A stretch of DNA of 64,000 nt from Jatrophihabitans sp964252635 (GCF_964252635.1 NZ_CAXUNP010000014.1:30220-94219); one strand, 5' to 3'. Positions 8,008 through 19,084 are shown, counted from the first letter of the stretch. The notes: generated from the sequence alone by a model not told the origin. Numbers and translations are program-made.

Positions 8008-8781
8008 ATGAGCGACGAGGCCACGAACAGCGACGACCGGTCCACCGAGCCCTCAGCCGGATCCCCGTCCGAGTTCACGCCCGGGTCGGCGTCCGAATCT
8101 ACGTCCGGGTCGGCGCCCGCCGTCCTGTCGGGGACCGACGCCGCGGCCGCGGTCGACGGTCTCGGCTGGCGGGTCGTGCTGAGCACGCTGCTGGCCAGCG
8201 TCCCGGTCGACTCGCTGGCCCGGGCCGCCGACGTCGCCCGGCTGGCGGTCGAGGCCTGCGGTGCGGACGCCGACGGTCACCTGCGGGTCGACCTGCGTCC
8301 CGACCGGGTCGAGCTCGCCGTCCACGACCGCACCCTGGCCACCCACACCGCGCGCGACGTCGAGCTGGTCCGGGCCGTCGACGCGGCCCTGCGCAACGCC
8401 GGGTACTCGCTGGCCCCGCCGACCGGGCGACGCCCCGTGCAGATGCTCGAGGTCGCCATCGACGCGCTCGACATCCCGGCCATCCGCCCGTTCTGGGCCG
8501 CGGTGCTCGGCTACGACGACGAACCGGGCACCGACGCCCTCGTCGACCCGTTGCGGCAGGGGCCGTCGTTCTGGTTCCAGCAGATGGACGAGCCGCGCCC
8601 GCAGCGCAACCGCATCCACTTCGACGTCGTCGTCGCGCACGACGAGGCCGAGCGTCGGATCCAGGCCGCCCTCGACGCCGGTGGCGCGATGCTCAGCAAC
8701 GCCGCCGCCCGGGCGTTCTGGATCCTCGCCGACGCCGAGGGCAACGAGGTCTGCGTGTGCACCTGGCAGGACCGCGACTGA
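8008..8781 (+). CDS. VOC (glyoxalase-like) protein with N-terminal pterin-dehydratase-like domain
   Basis: 257 aa. After a disordered Ser/Thr/Pro head (1-40) comes an alpha/beta segment (about 41-140) laid out like pterin-4a-carbinolamine dehydratase, then a VOC domain (about 143-257; ALDIPAIRPFWAAVLGY, FWILADAEGNEVCVCTW). The dehydratase His-His-Pro-Asp motif is not present: the equivalent stretch reads GHLRVDLRP, so that domain is probably not catalytic. Such fusions are common in actinobacteria, without known function. CAGACT (7996-8001) lies 6 bp before the ATG and no Shine-Dalgarno is visible, consistent with a leaderless mRNA. Confidence 0.8.
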   Translation: MSDEATNSDDRSTEPSAGSPSEFTPGSASESTSGSAPAVLSGTDAAAAVDGLGWRVVLSTLLASVPVDSLARAADVARLAVEACGADADGHLRVDLRPDRVELAVHDRTLATHTARDVELVRAVDAALRNAGYSLAPPTGRRPVQMLEVAIDALDIPAIRPFWAAVLGYDDEPGTDALVDPLRQGPSFWFQQMDEPRPQRNRIHFDVVVAHDEAERRIQAALDAGGAMLSNAAARAFWILADAEGNEVCVCTWQDRD

Positions 8782-8854
8782 CGCACGCAGTTCGACGGCT
8801 CAACCCGACGGTCACACCCGACGGTGTCGGCCGGACGACCTCAGCCCGACGACC

Positions 8855-9265
8855 TCAGCCCGGCTGGCCCTCCTCGGGCTTGCGCAGCAGCCGGTCCCGC
8901 TCGGCCTGCTGCTCGGCGCGGCGCCGCTGGTCGTACGCGGCGCGCTGCGCGTCGGCCCGGGCCTTCACCTGACGCAGGAAGGCCTCGTCGTCATCGGGGT
9001 TCGTCGCCGCGAAACGGCCCGGGCGGTCGTACTCGGGGAACCGGGCGCCGGCCGGCGTGTGCGGGCGCGCCGGCCCGGTGGCCCAGGGACGCCCCGCGAC
9101 GAGCCACGCGATCGAGCCGACGTCGGCCAGCAGCAGCACGATGAGCAGCCAGGCCACCTTCGGCAGGTTGCGCTGCACGCCGTCGGGCGTGGTGATGACG
9201 TCGATGATGCAGAACAGCCACAGGCCGAGCAGCAGCAGCCCGAACGCCCCGTCCGCCAGAATCAT
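8855..9265 (-). CDS. PLDc_N-type small membrane protein
   Basis: 136 aa from ATG 9265; a start at 9301 would add 12 residues that look non-homologous. Two hydrophobic segments (about residues 5-22 and 36-55) flank a short loop with DVITTPDGVQRNLPKVAW, the pattern of the phospholipase D-nuclease N-terminal (PLDc_N) domain, which here is not attached to any PLD catalytic part. The C-terminal 60 residues are charged and helical (RQVKARADAQRAAYDQRRR), probably a cytoplasmic coiled coil. Function unknown. Its stop lies 73 bp from the convergent VOC gene. Confidence 0.75.
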   Translation of the reverse strand: MILADGAFGLLLLGLWLFCIIDVITTPDGVQRNLPKVAWLLIVLLLADVGSIAWLVAGRPWATGPARPHTPAGARFPEYDRPGRFAATNPDDDEAFLRQVKARADAQRAAYDQRRRAEQQAERDRLLRKPEEGQPG

Positions 9266-9316
9266 GGCGACATGGTGGCACAGCTCGCACCCAGTCGACA
9301 CCTGGCGCGGACAGGC

Positions 9317-9997
9317 CTAGGTCCCGGCTTCGAGCCGGCGACGGAGGCGCGTCGCGGTGCGCCTCCGGCCCGGGATCTCGCGGGGTGCCGATTCGCGTAG
9401 TTCGTCCAGCAGTCGCTGCGCGAAGGCGGTCGGCGACTCGTCCGGGCGCAGCCCGCCACCGCGGGGCCGGAAGAACTCGACCCGGATCGCAGGCCGGTGC
9501 GGCACCCGGACGACGTCGACCGTGCCGATCGAGCGCACGCAGACGACGGTCGCCTCCGGCACGGCCTCGGCCAGCCGCCCGACCCCACTGCGCGCCCGGA
9601 GCACCCGCCCGAGCGAGCGGGTGCCCTCGGGGAACATGCCGATGCACGCCCCGGCCCGCAGCTCGGCGACCGCCGTGGCCAGTGCCTCGTCGTTGTTCAC
9701 TCCGCGGGTCACGGGGATGTGCCCCATGCCCGTCATGAACGCCGCGGTGACCCGGGTCTTCCACAAGGTCGCCTTGGCCAGCGCGCGCACCTGACGCAGC
9801 TCACGGGCCGCGACGCCGATGGCGATCGGGTCCCAGTAGCTGTCGTGATCGGCCACCAGCAGCGTGGGGCCGTCGGCGGGCAGCGCGTCCAGGCCGGTGA
9901 CGTGCAACCGACCCCAGGCCATGACCGGGCCGCCCAGGGCGAGCACGACGCGGTAGGCGGGGGTGAACGCCGGCCGGACACTCGCGTGGGAGGACAT
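9317..9997 (-). CDS. PlsC-type 1-acyl-sn-glycerol-3-phosphate acyltransferase family protein
   Basis: 226 aa lipid acyltransferase. The catalytic H-x4-D is at residues 51-56 (DHDSYWD) and the phosphate-binding FPEGTRS at 122-128, as in PlsC. It transfers an acyl chain from acyl-ACP or acyl-CoA to a lysophospholipid at the membrane; which acceptor is used cannot be seen. The C-terminal 40 residues are Arg-rich. The start ATG has CATGAT (10009-10004) 6 bp upstream. The PLDc_N-type gene follows 51 bp downstream on the same strand and could be cotranscribed. Confidence 0.88.
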   Translation of the reverse strand: MSSHASVRPAFTPAYRVVLALGGPVMAWGRLHVTGLDALPADGPTLLVADHDSYWDPIAIGVAARELRQVRALAKATLWKTRVTAAFMTGMGHIPVTRGVNNDEALATAVAELRAGACIGMFPEGTRSLGRVLRARSGVGRLAEAVPEATVVCVRSIGTVDVVRVPHRPAIRVEFFRPRGGGLRPDESPTAFAQRLLDELRESAPREIPGRRRTATRLRRRLEAGT

Positions 9998-10082
9998 GCG
10001 CTCATCATGACCGTCGCCATGACCCAGGTCACGTTGCGGCGTGCCTGCCGTGCGAGTGGCTCGGAGGCCCCGAAATCCCGGC

Positions 10083-10254
10083 TAGACTTGTCGCTGAAGC
10101 CAGCGGGCATAAGCCCGCACCGACTCGTGCTTCATCTGCGACGCGAGTACCCGCGTCGGGCTCGTGCCAGAACCGCGGTTCAGGTTCCAGCGTCCTGCGG
10201 ACGCCGCCGAACACGCGATTGCCGGGACGTGCCATTCGTTCCCGAAGGATTTTT
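10083..10254 (+). promoter_or_regulatory. promoter and long structured leader of the DEAD-box helicase gene
   Basis: TAGACT (10083-10088) is a good -10 hexamer; no clear -35 is seen. Transcription from about 10095 would give a leader of about 160 nt. The leader opens with GCGGGC-ATAA-GCCCGC (10103-10118), a 6-bp hairpin. The GTG start is preceded by GAAGGA. Most genes in this window have no leader at all, so this one stands out. DEAD-box helicase genes in other bacteria are often autoregulated through long leaders (known for E. coli csdA/deaD and cyanobacterial crhR); here that is inference. Confidence 0.5.
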
Positions 10255-11759
10255 GTGACCACCTCTGCCCCGCGCGGCACTGCCGCGCGCCATTCGTCTG
10301 CGCGCCGTTCCGGCAGCCGCCCGCAGCGTCGCCCCACCGCCAACCACACCCCGAGCCGCGGCGGCCAGCAGGGCCGCTCCGGCGGCCGCCCGGCATCCCG
10401 CTCGTTGTGGGACACGCTGCCCGTCAGTGTCGTCCCCACCGACAACCTGCCGAGCTTCGCCGAGCTCGGCCTGCCCCGGCCCATGGTCGCCGCGCTGGCC
10501 GCACGCGGGATGTCCGCGCCGTTCCCCATCCAGGCGGCCACCATCCCCGACATCCTCACCGGCCGCGACCTGCTGGGCCGCGCTGCCACCGGCTCCGGCA
10601 AGACCCTGGCCTTCGGCCTGCCGATGATCGCCCGCCTGGCCGGCGGCACCAGCGTCCCGCGGCGCCCCCGCGGGCTCGTCCTGGTCCCGACGCGTGAGCT
10701 CGCGATGCAGGTCGTCGACGCGATGACCCCGCACGCCTCGGCGTCCGGCGTCTCCGTGCGCCTGGTCGCCGGCGGCCTGCCGATTACCAAGCAGATCCAG
10801 GCCCTGCAGCGCGGCGTCGACATCCTCGTCGCCACGCCGGGCCGGCTGGAGGACCTCATCCAGCGGCGCAGCGCCGACCTCGGCGGCGTCGAGGTCACGG
10901 TGCTCGACGAGGCCGACCACATGGCCGATCTCGGCTTCCTGCCCGTCATGCGCCGCCTGCTCAACCAGACCCCGCCCGACGGCCAGCGGCTGTTGTTCTC
11001 GGCGACCCTCGACGGCGACGTCGCGACCCTGGTCGAGAACTACCTGACCGACCCTGCCGTCCACGCCCTCAGCACCGCCGAGGCGTCGGTCGACACCATG
11101 ACCCACCACCTGTTCCGCGTGAGCCCGGACGCGAAGTTCGACCTCGCCGCGTCCATCGTGGCCCGTGAGGGCCGCACCATCGGTTTCGTGCGCACCAAGC
11201 ACGGCGCCGACCGCATGGTGAAGAACCTGGCCCGGGTCGGCGTCCGCGCCGGCGTGCTGCACGGCGGTCGCAGCCAGTCCCAGCGCAACCGCGCCCTGGA
11301 CGCCTTCAAGGACGGGTCCGTGCCGGTGCTGATCGCGACCGACGTTGCGGCCCGCGGCATCCACGTCGACGACGTGTCCCTCGTGCTGCACGTGGACCCG
11401 CCGGCGGACCCGAAGGACTACCTGCACCGTTCGGGGCGCACCGCGCGCGCCGGCGAGAGTGGCACCGTCGTCGTGCTCAGCACGCCGCAGGACGACCGCG
11501 ACGTGCAGAAGATGCTGCGCGCCGCCGGCGTCCGCGCCGAGGAGCGCAGCACCACGGCGGGCGACCCCGCCCTGACCGGGCTCGTCGGCGCCCGGCAGCC
11601 CAGTGGCACCTCGGTGCTCGAGCCGCGTGCGCCGCGACCGACCCCGCGCGCCGACGGCAGCCCGCGCCGCCCCCGTACCGGGTCCGGTCACCGTTCCGGC
11701 GGCGCGGCCGCCTTCAGTGCGCGTCGCGGATCGGGTGCGGGTCGTCCCCGCGGGTCCCG

Positions 11760-11763
<4 letters not shown>
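10255..11763 (+). CDS. DEAD/DEAH-box ATP-dependent RNA helicase
   Basis: 502 aa ATP-driven RNA unwinding enzyme acting in ribosome assembly or RNA decay. A basic disordered head (1-50) precedes the core: Q motif (FPIQAATIPDIL, about 90), Walker A AATGSGKT (110-117), PTRELA (145), TPGRLEDL (194), DEAD at 218-221 (VLDEADHMAD), SAT (249-251), and the helicase C domain with HRSGRTARAGE. The tail is Arg/Gly/Ser-rich, typical for RNA contact. GTG 10255 is chosen because GAAGGA lies 6 bp upstream and homology with the RG-rich head begins there. typA starts at an ATGA overlap with its stop, so the two are coupled. Confidence 0.93.
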
Positions 11764-13688
<1,925 letters not shown>

Positions 13689-13704
13689 CCGCAGCTCCGT
13701 GATT

Positions 13705-13740
13705 GCCCCGTCCGACCGGTCACCACCGGCCGGACGGGGC
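13705..13740 (+). terminator. intrinsic-type terminator after typA
   Basis: GCCCCGTCCG (13705-13714) pairs with CGGACGGGGC (13731-13740); inside, after one mismatch, CCGG pairs with CCGG around a 6-nt loop. TTCGTCGTT follows. It ends the helicase-typA unit. Confidence 0.85.
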
Positions 13741-13760
13741 TTCGTCGTTAGGGTGGACGG

Positions 13761-14912
13761 GTGGCTGAACCGGACCGTCTCGTCCCGCGCATGCACGGCT
13801 TCGGGACCACGGTGTTCGCCGAGATGTCGGCGCTCGCCGTGGCCACGGGGTCGGTGAACCTCGGCCAGGGCTTCCCCGACACGGACGGCCCGCCCCTGAT
13901 CCTGGACGCGGCGGTCGAGGCGATCCGGTCGGGGCACAACCAGTACCCGCCCGGCGTCGGGATCCCGGCGCTGCGCCACGCGATCGCCGACCACCAGCGC
14001 CGGCTCTACGACCTCGACCTCGACCCGGACGGCGAGGTGCTGGTGACCGCGGGCGCCACCGAGGCCATCGCCGCCGCCGTCACCGCGCTCGCCGGCAACG
14101 GCGACGAGGTGGTGCTCTTCGAGCCGTACTTCGACTCCTACGCGGCCACGGTCGCCCTGTCCGGCGCCACCCGCCGCAGCGTCACCCTCGAGCGCAACGG
14201 GCAGCACTGGGGCTTCGACCACGACGCGTTGCGGGCCGCGATCACGCCACGCACCAAGGTCATCCTGCTCAACACGCCGCACAACCCGACGGGCACAGTG
14301 TTCGGCGTCGAGGACCTCGCCGTCGTCGCCGAGCTGGCGATCGAGCACGACCTGGTCGTGGTGTCGGACGAGGTGTACGAACACCTGATCTTCGACGAGC
14401 GGGTGCACGTGCCGATCGCCACCCTGCCCGGCATGCGCGAGCGGACCATCACGATCGGCAGTGCCGGCAAGACGTTCAGCGTGACGGGCTGGAAGATCGG
14501 CTGGGCGTGCGGCCCCGCGGACCTGCTCCGCGCCGTCAGGACGGTCAAGCAGTTCCTGACCTTCGTCAACGGTGCGCCGTTCCAGCCCGCCGTGGCCGTG
14601 GCCCTCGACCAGGCCGAGAAGCTGGCGCCCACCGCCGCGCTGCAGGACCAGCGCGACCTGTTCTGCGCCGGCCTGACCGACCTCGGCTTCGACGTCGTCG
14701 TGCCGCAGGCCACCTACTTCGCCACGGTCGCCGTGGACGGGGACGCCGTCGACTACTGCCGCGAGCTGCCCACCCGGGCCGGGGTCGTCGCCATTCCCAG
14801 CAGCGTGTTCTACGACAGCCACGCCGGCGACCACTTCGTCCGCTTCGCGTTCTGCAAACGACCCGAGGTGCTGCGCGACGCCCTGACCCGGCTGGCAGCG
14901 GTGGCCCGATGA
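13761..14912 (+). CDS. class I PLP aminotransferase (DapC/KAT-type, Rv0858c-like)
   Basis: 383 aa fold-type I transaminase. PLP-binding Lys237 lies in SAGKTFSVTGWKIGW; the aspartate/tyrosine pair is in VVVSDEVYEHL (about 200-209) and the substrate-binding NTPHNPTG at 171-178. The sequence resembles M. tuberculosis Rv0858c, annotated as N-succinyldiaminopimelate transaminase, but also kynurenine/glutamine transaminases. The next gene, overlapping by four bases, is an omega-amidase-like hydrolase. That pairing points to glutamine transamination (glutaminase II route, as with E. coli YbdL/YafV) rather than lysine synthesis; a better DapC candidate lies at 49.6 kb. TAGGGT (13749-13754) is 6 bp before the GTG start, so the mRNA is probably leaderless. 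Confidence 0.85.
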   Translation: MAEPDRLVPRMHGFGTTVFAEMSALAVATGSVNLGQGFPDTDGPPLILDAAVEAIRSGHNQYPPGVGIPALRHAIADHQRRLYDLDLDPDGEVLVTAGATEAIAAAVTALAGNGDEVVLFEPYFDSYAATVALSGATRRSVTLERNGQHWGFDHDALRAAITPRTKVILLNTPHNPTGTVFGVEDLAVVAELAIEHDLVVVSDEVYEHLIFDERVHVPIATLPGMRERTITIGSAGKTFSVTGWKIGWACGPADLLRAVRTVKQFLTFVNGAPFQPAVAVALDQAEKLAPTAALQDQRDLFCAGLTDLGFDVVVPQATYFATVAVDGDAVDYCRELPTRAGVVAIPSSVFYDSHAGDHFVRFAFCKRPEVLRDALTRLAAVAR

Positions 14913-15664
14913 GGGTCGCCGCCGTCCAGCACGACATCACGTGGGAGCAGCCCGAGGCGACACGGGCCCACGTGCGGCCGATGATCGCCGCCGCCGCAGC
15001 AGGCGGGGCACAGCTCGTCGTACTGCCCGAGATGTTCGCGACCGGGTTCTCGATGCGCCCTGAACGGGTCGCCGAGGACGAGGGTGGCCCGACCGAACAG
15101 TTCCTGCTCGCGCGGGCCGCCGAGCACGGAACGCACCTGCTGGCCTCGATCGCGCAGCGCGGCTCCGACGGCGCGTACCGCAACAACGCGGTGCTGGCCC
15201 GGCCGGACGGTTCGGTCGAGCGCTACGCCAAGATCCATCCGTTCGGGTACGCCGGCGAGCACGAGCACTACGCGGCCGGCGACCGGTTCCTGACGGTCGA
15301 CGTGCACGGCGTCCGGGTGAGCGTGTTCGTCTGCTACGACCTGCGCTTCGCCGACGAGTTCTGGGCGCTGGCCCGCGACACCGACCTCTACGTGGTCCCC
15401 GCCAACTGGCCCGCCCCGCGGCACGAGCACTGGCGCGCGCTGCTGCAGGCCCGCGCCATCGAGAACCAGGCCTACGTCCTCGGTGTCAACCGGGTGGGCC
15501 TCGCCAAGGACCTGCCGCACCTCGGGGGTTCCACGGTCCTCGATCCGCTCGGGGTCCGGCTCGTCGAGGGCGGCCCTGCGGAGACGGTGGTGTGCGCGGA
15601 CGTCGACCCCGAGGTCGTGGCCGCCGTCCGGCGCGACCTGCCCTTCCTGCCGGACCGTCGCTGA
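14909..15664 (+). CDS. carbon-nitrogen hydrolase, omega-amidase (Nit2/YafV)-like
   Basis: 251 aa nitrilase-superfamily amidase. The Glu-Lys-Cys triad is present: Glu41 (VLPEMF), Lys108 (YAKIHPF) and Cys142 (FVCYDLRF). The overall layout (short, ending soon after VNRVG and a GGSTVLDPLG strand) is that of omega-amidases, which hydrolyse alpha-ketoglutaramate or alpha-ketosuccinamate left by glutamine or asparagine transaminases. ATG overlaps the aminotransferase stop (ATGA), so the two enzymes are made together, which supports a coupled transaminase-amidase step. A short GGGGG-ATT-CCCCC hairpin (15676-15688) follows. Confidence 0.87.
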   Translation: MRVAAVQHDITWEQPEATRAHVRPMIAAAAAGGAQLVVLPEMFATGFSMRPERVAEDEGGPTEQFLLARAAEHGTHLLASIAQRGSDGAYRNNAVLARPDGSVERYAKIHPFGYAGEHEHYAAGDRFLTVDVHGVRVSVFVCYDLRFADEFWALARDTDLYVVPANWPAPRHEHWRALLQARAIENQAYVLGVNRVGLAKDLPHLGGSTVLDPLGVRLVEGGPAETVVCADVDPEVVAAVRRDLPFLPDRR

Positions 15665-16213
15665 GGCCTGCGAGCGGGGGATTCCCCCACCTGAAGGCGC
15701 TACGTCGCTTCTGTCCGCTTTGGACGATTCCTGCGGAACGAAACGGTCTGTGGCCCGACAAGCACGGCCAATTGCGAAAGGGTCACGATCGGAACTCGAT
15801 GACGCACCGGCCTACCCCGTTCGGAGGGCAGGCATTAACGTGCCTGTCGGCCACAAGCCACATCGCAGTACCGAGAACGGCCTGTCCCATCCCGGCGGGC
15901 CCGGCGAACGGAGCCCTGGCGCCATGACCGTGCCCACCGGGTCAGCCCTGTCCACTTGCGCCCGCGCAGGTGTCGACGGCGCCCGCCGTCGGGCACCTCG
16001 GCCGGCGGCTCCCGCCGGGCCGCGCCGCCCTGGAGCGCCGCGCGCCGCCGGCGGCCGACGTCGGCCGCAGTCTCGGAACAGTCACGATCCCGCGTTCCGT
16101 GCGGGCGGACCTACCGGTGGTTGACCGCGCGTAATACCGTGCAAACCGACCGTCCCAGCCGACGCAACCGATTAATCTCACGTCTGAGCCCCTCGAAGGA
16201 GTAAGTACCCCAC
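15665..16213 (+). other. 549-bp gene-free stretch with tandem hairpins, upstream of the peptide ABC operon
   Basis: No open frame here has coding character. Two hairpins stand side by side: CGACGGC (15974-15980) with GCCGTCG (15985-15991), extended by GGTG (15969-15972) with CACC (15994-15997); then CCGGCGG (16002-16008) with CCGCCGG (16012-16018). TTAATC/TAATCT near 16175 could be a -10 but has no clear -35. CGAAGGAG just before 16205 is the Shine-Dalgarno of the next gene. The first hairpins may end the upstream transcript, or the region may be a long regulated leader. Confidence 0.5.
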
Positions 16214-17218
16214 ATGACCCTGTCCCCGGGTGAACTCGAGGTCGCTGTCGAGGCGATGGCCGGCGAGGACCTCGGCCGCGACGGCGGCGAGATCGAGGGC
16301 CGTTCGCTCGGCCAGCTGGCCTGGCGCCGGTTGAAGCACGACAAGCTGGCCCTGGCCGGGGGCGTCGTCGCGCTGCTGTTGATCCTCATCGGCCTGTTCG
16401 CGCCGCTGCTCACCAGGGCCTACGGGCAGACGACCAGCGCGCCGCACTACAACCTCGTGGACTCCAGCACCCAGCTGCCCCTCGGCAGCAACGGCGGCAT
16501 GTCGGGCACGCACTGGCTCGGTGTGACGCCGGTGCTCGGGCAGGACATCCTCGCCCAGCTCATGTTCGGGGCCCGGACGTCGCTGGTCATCGCGATCTCG
16601 GCGACGTTCCTGTCGCTGTTCTTCGGCGTGATCCTGGGGGTCGTGTCGGGGTTCTACCGCGGCGTCGCCGACTCGATCATCTCGCGCATCATGGACCTGC
16701 TCCTCGCGTTCCCGGTGACGCTGTTCTCCATCGCGCTGCTCGCCGTGTTCGCGATCGTGCCGTCGTTCCTCGGCCTCAGCGGGGTGCACCTGCGGTTCGC
16801 GGTCCTGATCTTCGTGCTGGGCTTCTTCGGGTTCCCCTACATCGGGCGCATCGTCCGCGGCCAGGTGCTGTCGCTGCGCGAGAAGGAGTTCGTGGACGCC
16901 GCGCGCAGCCTCGGCGCCTCGAACTACCGCATCATGACGCGGGAGATCTTCCCGAACCTCGTCGGCCCGATCCTCGTCTACACGACGCTGACGATCCCCA
17001 ACTACATCCTGGGCGAGGCCGGCCTGTCCTACATCGGCGTCGGCGTGCAGTCACCCACCGTGTCGTGGGGCGGCATGCTCAGCGACGCCGGCAGCTTCTT
17101 CCAGGTCGACGCGACCTTTCTGCTTGCCCCCGGCCTGGCGCTGTTCCTGGCCGTCCTGTCGTTCAACCTGTTCGGCGACGGCCTGCGCGACGCCTTCGAC
17201 CCACGCTCGTCCCGATGA
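16214..17218 (+). CDS. oligopeptide/dipeptide ABC transporter permease (DppC/OppC type)
   Basis: 334 aa inner-membrane channel subunit. A cytoplasmic head of about 45 residues with WRRLKHDKLALAGG precedes the first helix (OppC_N domain). A periplasmic loop follows with HWLGVTPVLGQDILAQLMFGAR, the usual DppC marker, then five helices. The EAA loop (EKEFVDAARSLGASNYRIM, about 216-234) contacts the ATPases. First gene of a five-gene importer: permease C, binding protein, permease B, two ATPases. Starting with the C-type permease is unusual, as most operons open with the binding protein. Confidence 0.92.
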   Translation: MTLSPGELEVAVEAMAGEDLGRDGGEIEGRSLGQLAWRRLKHDKLALAGGVVALLLILIGLFAPLLTRAYGQTTSAPHYNLVDSSTQLPLGSNGGMSGTHWLGVTPVLGQDILAQLMFGARTSLVIAISATFLSLFFGVILGVVSGFYRGVADSIISRIMDLLLAFPVTLFSIALLAVFAIVPSFLGLSGVHLRFAVLIFVLGFFGFPYIGRIVRGQVLSLREKEFVDAARSLGASNYRIMTREIFPNLVGPILVYTTLTIPNYILGEAGLSYIGVGVQSPTVSWGGMLSDAGSFFQVDATFLLAPGLALFLAVLSFNLFGDGLRDAFDPRSSR

Positions 17219-17302
17219 GCGCCCACCGACCCCCAACGACCGCAGGGCCCGGTACCCCGGACCCGTCCGTGTCACCCCAACAGGAGAGGTAAGAACACAC
17301 CG

Positions 17303-19084
17303 ATGAGACGCAATCCGAAGGCCGTGATCGCGGCCAGTCTGCTGACAGCAGCCGCGATCACCCTCGCCGCCTGCTCAGGCTCGAGCGGCGGTGGCGGCAA
17401 CAGCAACGGCGGTGGCAAGTCCAACACCACCAGCCCGAACTCGACCAAGGGCTACAACGCAGCCGCCAACAACGTGCTGAACGCCTCGAGCAAGACCGGC
17501 GGCACGCTGAACCTGCTCTCGACCGGCGACTGCGACTCGTGGGACCCGGGACGCACCTACTACGGCTGGTGCTTCAACATGCAGCGGCTGTTCACCCGCA
17601 CCCTCGTCGGCTACACGAAGGTCAACGGCACCAAGTACGAGATCGGCGGCGACCTTGCCACCGGTCTCGGTACCCACAACGCCAACTTCACCAAGTGGAC
17701 CTACACGCTGCGTCCGGGCGTGAAGTTCTCGACCGGCAAGGCCATCACGCCTGCCGACATCAAGTACGGCATCGAGCGGCTGTTCGCCACCGACGTCATC
17801 AACGGTGGTCCGTCGTCGTACTTCATCGACACGATCCAGCACCCGAAGAACTACAAGGGCCCCTACAAGGGCGGCGACCTGAGCTCGATCCAGACCACGA
17901 GCAACACGATCACCTTCAACCTGTCGACCTCGTACGCGGACTTCAACTACCTCATGGCCCTGCCGGCGTCCGCGCCGGTGCCGGCCAAGGTCGAGGGCGG
18001 GACCGGCTTCGTCGGCTCCACCTACACCAAGCACCCGGTGTCGTCCGGCCCGTTCGAGATCAAGTCCTACACGCAGAACAAGCAGATCACGTTCGTGCGC
18101 AACCCCTACTGGTCGCAGAGCACCGACACGATCCGCAAGCCCAAGGCCACCAGCGTGGTCCTGACCGTCGACACCAACCCCGACGACCTGGACAGCAAGC
18201 TCAAGGCCGGTACGGCCGACGCCCGCGCCGACAACGGTGTGCAGCCGACGTTCCAATCGCAGATCCTGACGCAGCCGAGCCTGAAGGCCAACGCTGACGA
18301 CCCGATCGTGGCCGCCACCCGTTACATGGCGGTCATCCCGTCGGTGATCCCGAACATCCACTGCCGCAAGGCGATCTTCTACGCCTGGGACAAGGCCGGC
18401 TCGCTGCGTGCCTTCGGTGGTTCCACCGCGGGTGTCGTCGCCAACTCGATGACCCCTCCGGGCATCGTCGGTCACGACGACACCTACGACCCGTACCCCA
18501 CGGGCTCGGGCAGCAGCGGCAACCTGGCCAAGGCCAAGGCCGAGCTCCAGGCCTGTGGCAAGCCCAACGGTTTCTCGACCAAGTTCGCGTACAGCACGCC
18601 CAGCAGCACCGGGCCGAACGTGTTCAAGGCCGAGCAGTCGGCGCTCGCCAAGGTCGGCATCAAGATCACGGCCGCGCCGCAGGACCAGTCGAACTACTAC
18701 TCGACCTACATCGGTTCCCCGGCGAACGTGAAGAACCAGGGCATCGGCCTGGCCGTCGCCGGCTGGGGCGCCGACTTCCCGACGCCGTACGGCTTCTTCA
18801 ACTCCATCACCAACGGAGCGAACATCCTGCCCACCGGTAACTCGAACTACTCGAGCCTGAACGACCCCACGGTGAACAAGGTGCTCGACGCCGGCCCGAA
18901 GGGCACGAACACCACCGCTGACTGGCAGTCGCTCGACAAGGCCGTCATGAACAGCGCGACGTACCTGCCCTTCATCTGGGAGAAGACCCTGTACTACCGC
19001 AACCCGCGGATGACCAACGTGACGTCGGACAACGCTCTGGCGTTCGGCATCTACGACTTCGTCAACATCGGCGTCGTCAAGTAG
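17303..19084 (+). CDS. peptide ABC transporter substrate-binding lipoprotein (SBP family 5)
   Basis: 593 aa extracytoplasmic solute-binding lipoprotein. The lipobox LAAC gives lipidated Cys24, followed by a Gly/Ser/Asn linker to about residue 60. The SBP_bac_5 body shows the usual opening (ISTGDCDSWDP-like GTLNLLSTGDCDSWDPG), a partner-binding stretch YTLRPGVKFSTGKAITPADIKYG split over residues 132-155, and an RNPYW motif. It binds oligopeptides or similar solutes. In M. tuberculosis the lipoprotein lpqW, of the same family, lies just after typA, so this gene may be its positional counterpart, here inside a full transporter. The Shine-Dalgarno AGGAGAG is strong. A large hairpin follows. Confidence 0.92.
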   Translation: MRRNPKAVIAASLLTAAAITLAACSGSSGGGGNSNGGGKSNTTSPNSTKGYNAAANNVLNASSKTGGTLNLLSTGDCDSWDPGRTYYGWCFNMQRLFTRTLVGYTKVNGTKYEIGGDLATGLGTHNANFTKWTYTLRPGVKFSTGKAITPADIKYGIERLFATDVINGGPSSYFIDTIQHPKNYKGPYKGGDLSSIQTTSNTITFNLSTSYADFNYLMALPASAPVPAKVEGGTGFVGSTYTKHPVSSGPFEIKSYTQNKQITFVRNPYWSQSTDTIRKPKATSVVLTVDTNPDDLDSKLKAGTADARADNGVQPTFQSQILTQPSLKANADDPIVAATRYMAVIPSVIPNIHCRKAIFYAWDKAGSLRAFGGSTAGVVANSMTPPGIVGHDDTYDPYPTGSGSSGNLAKAKAELQACGKPNGFSTKFAYSTPSSTGPNVFKAEQSALAKVGIKITAAPQDQSNYYSTYIGSPANVKNQGIGLAVAGWGADFPTPYGFFNSITNGANILPTGNSNYSSLNDPTVNKVLDAGPKGTNTTADWQSLDKAVMNSATYLPFIWEKTLYYRNPRMTNVTSDNALAFGIYDFVNIGVVK

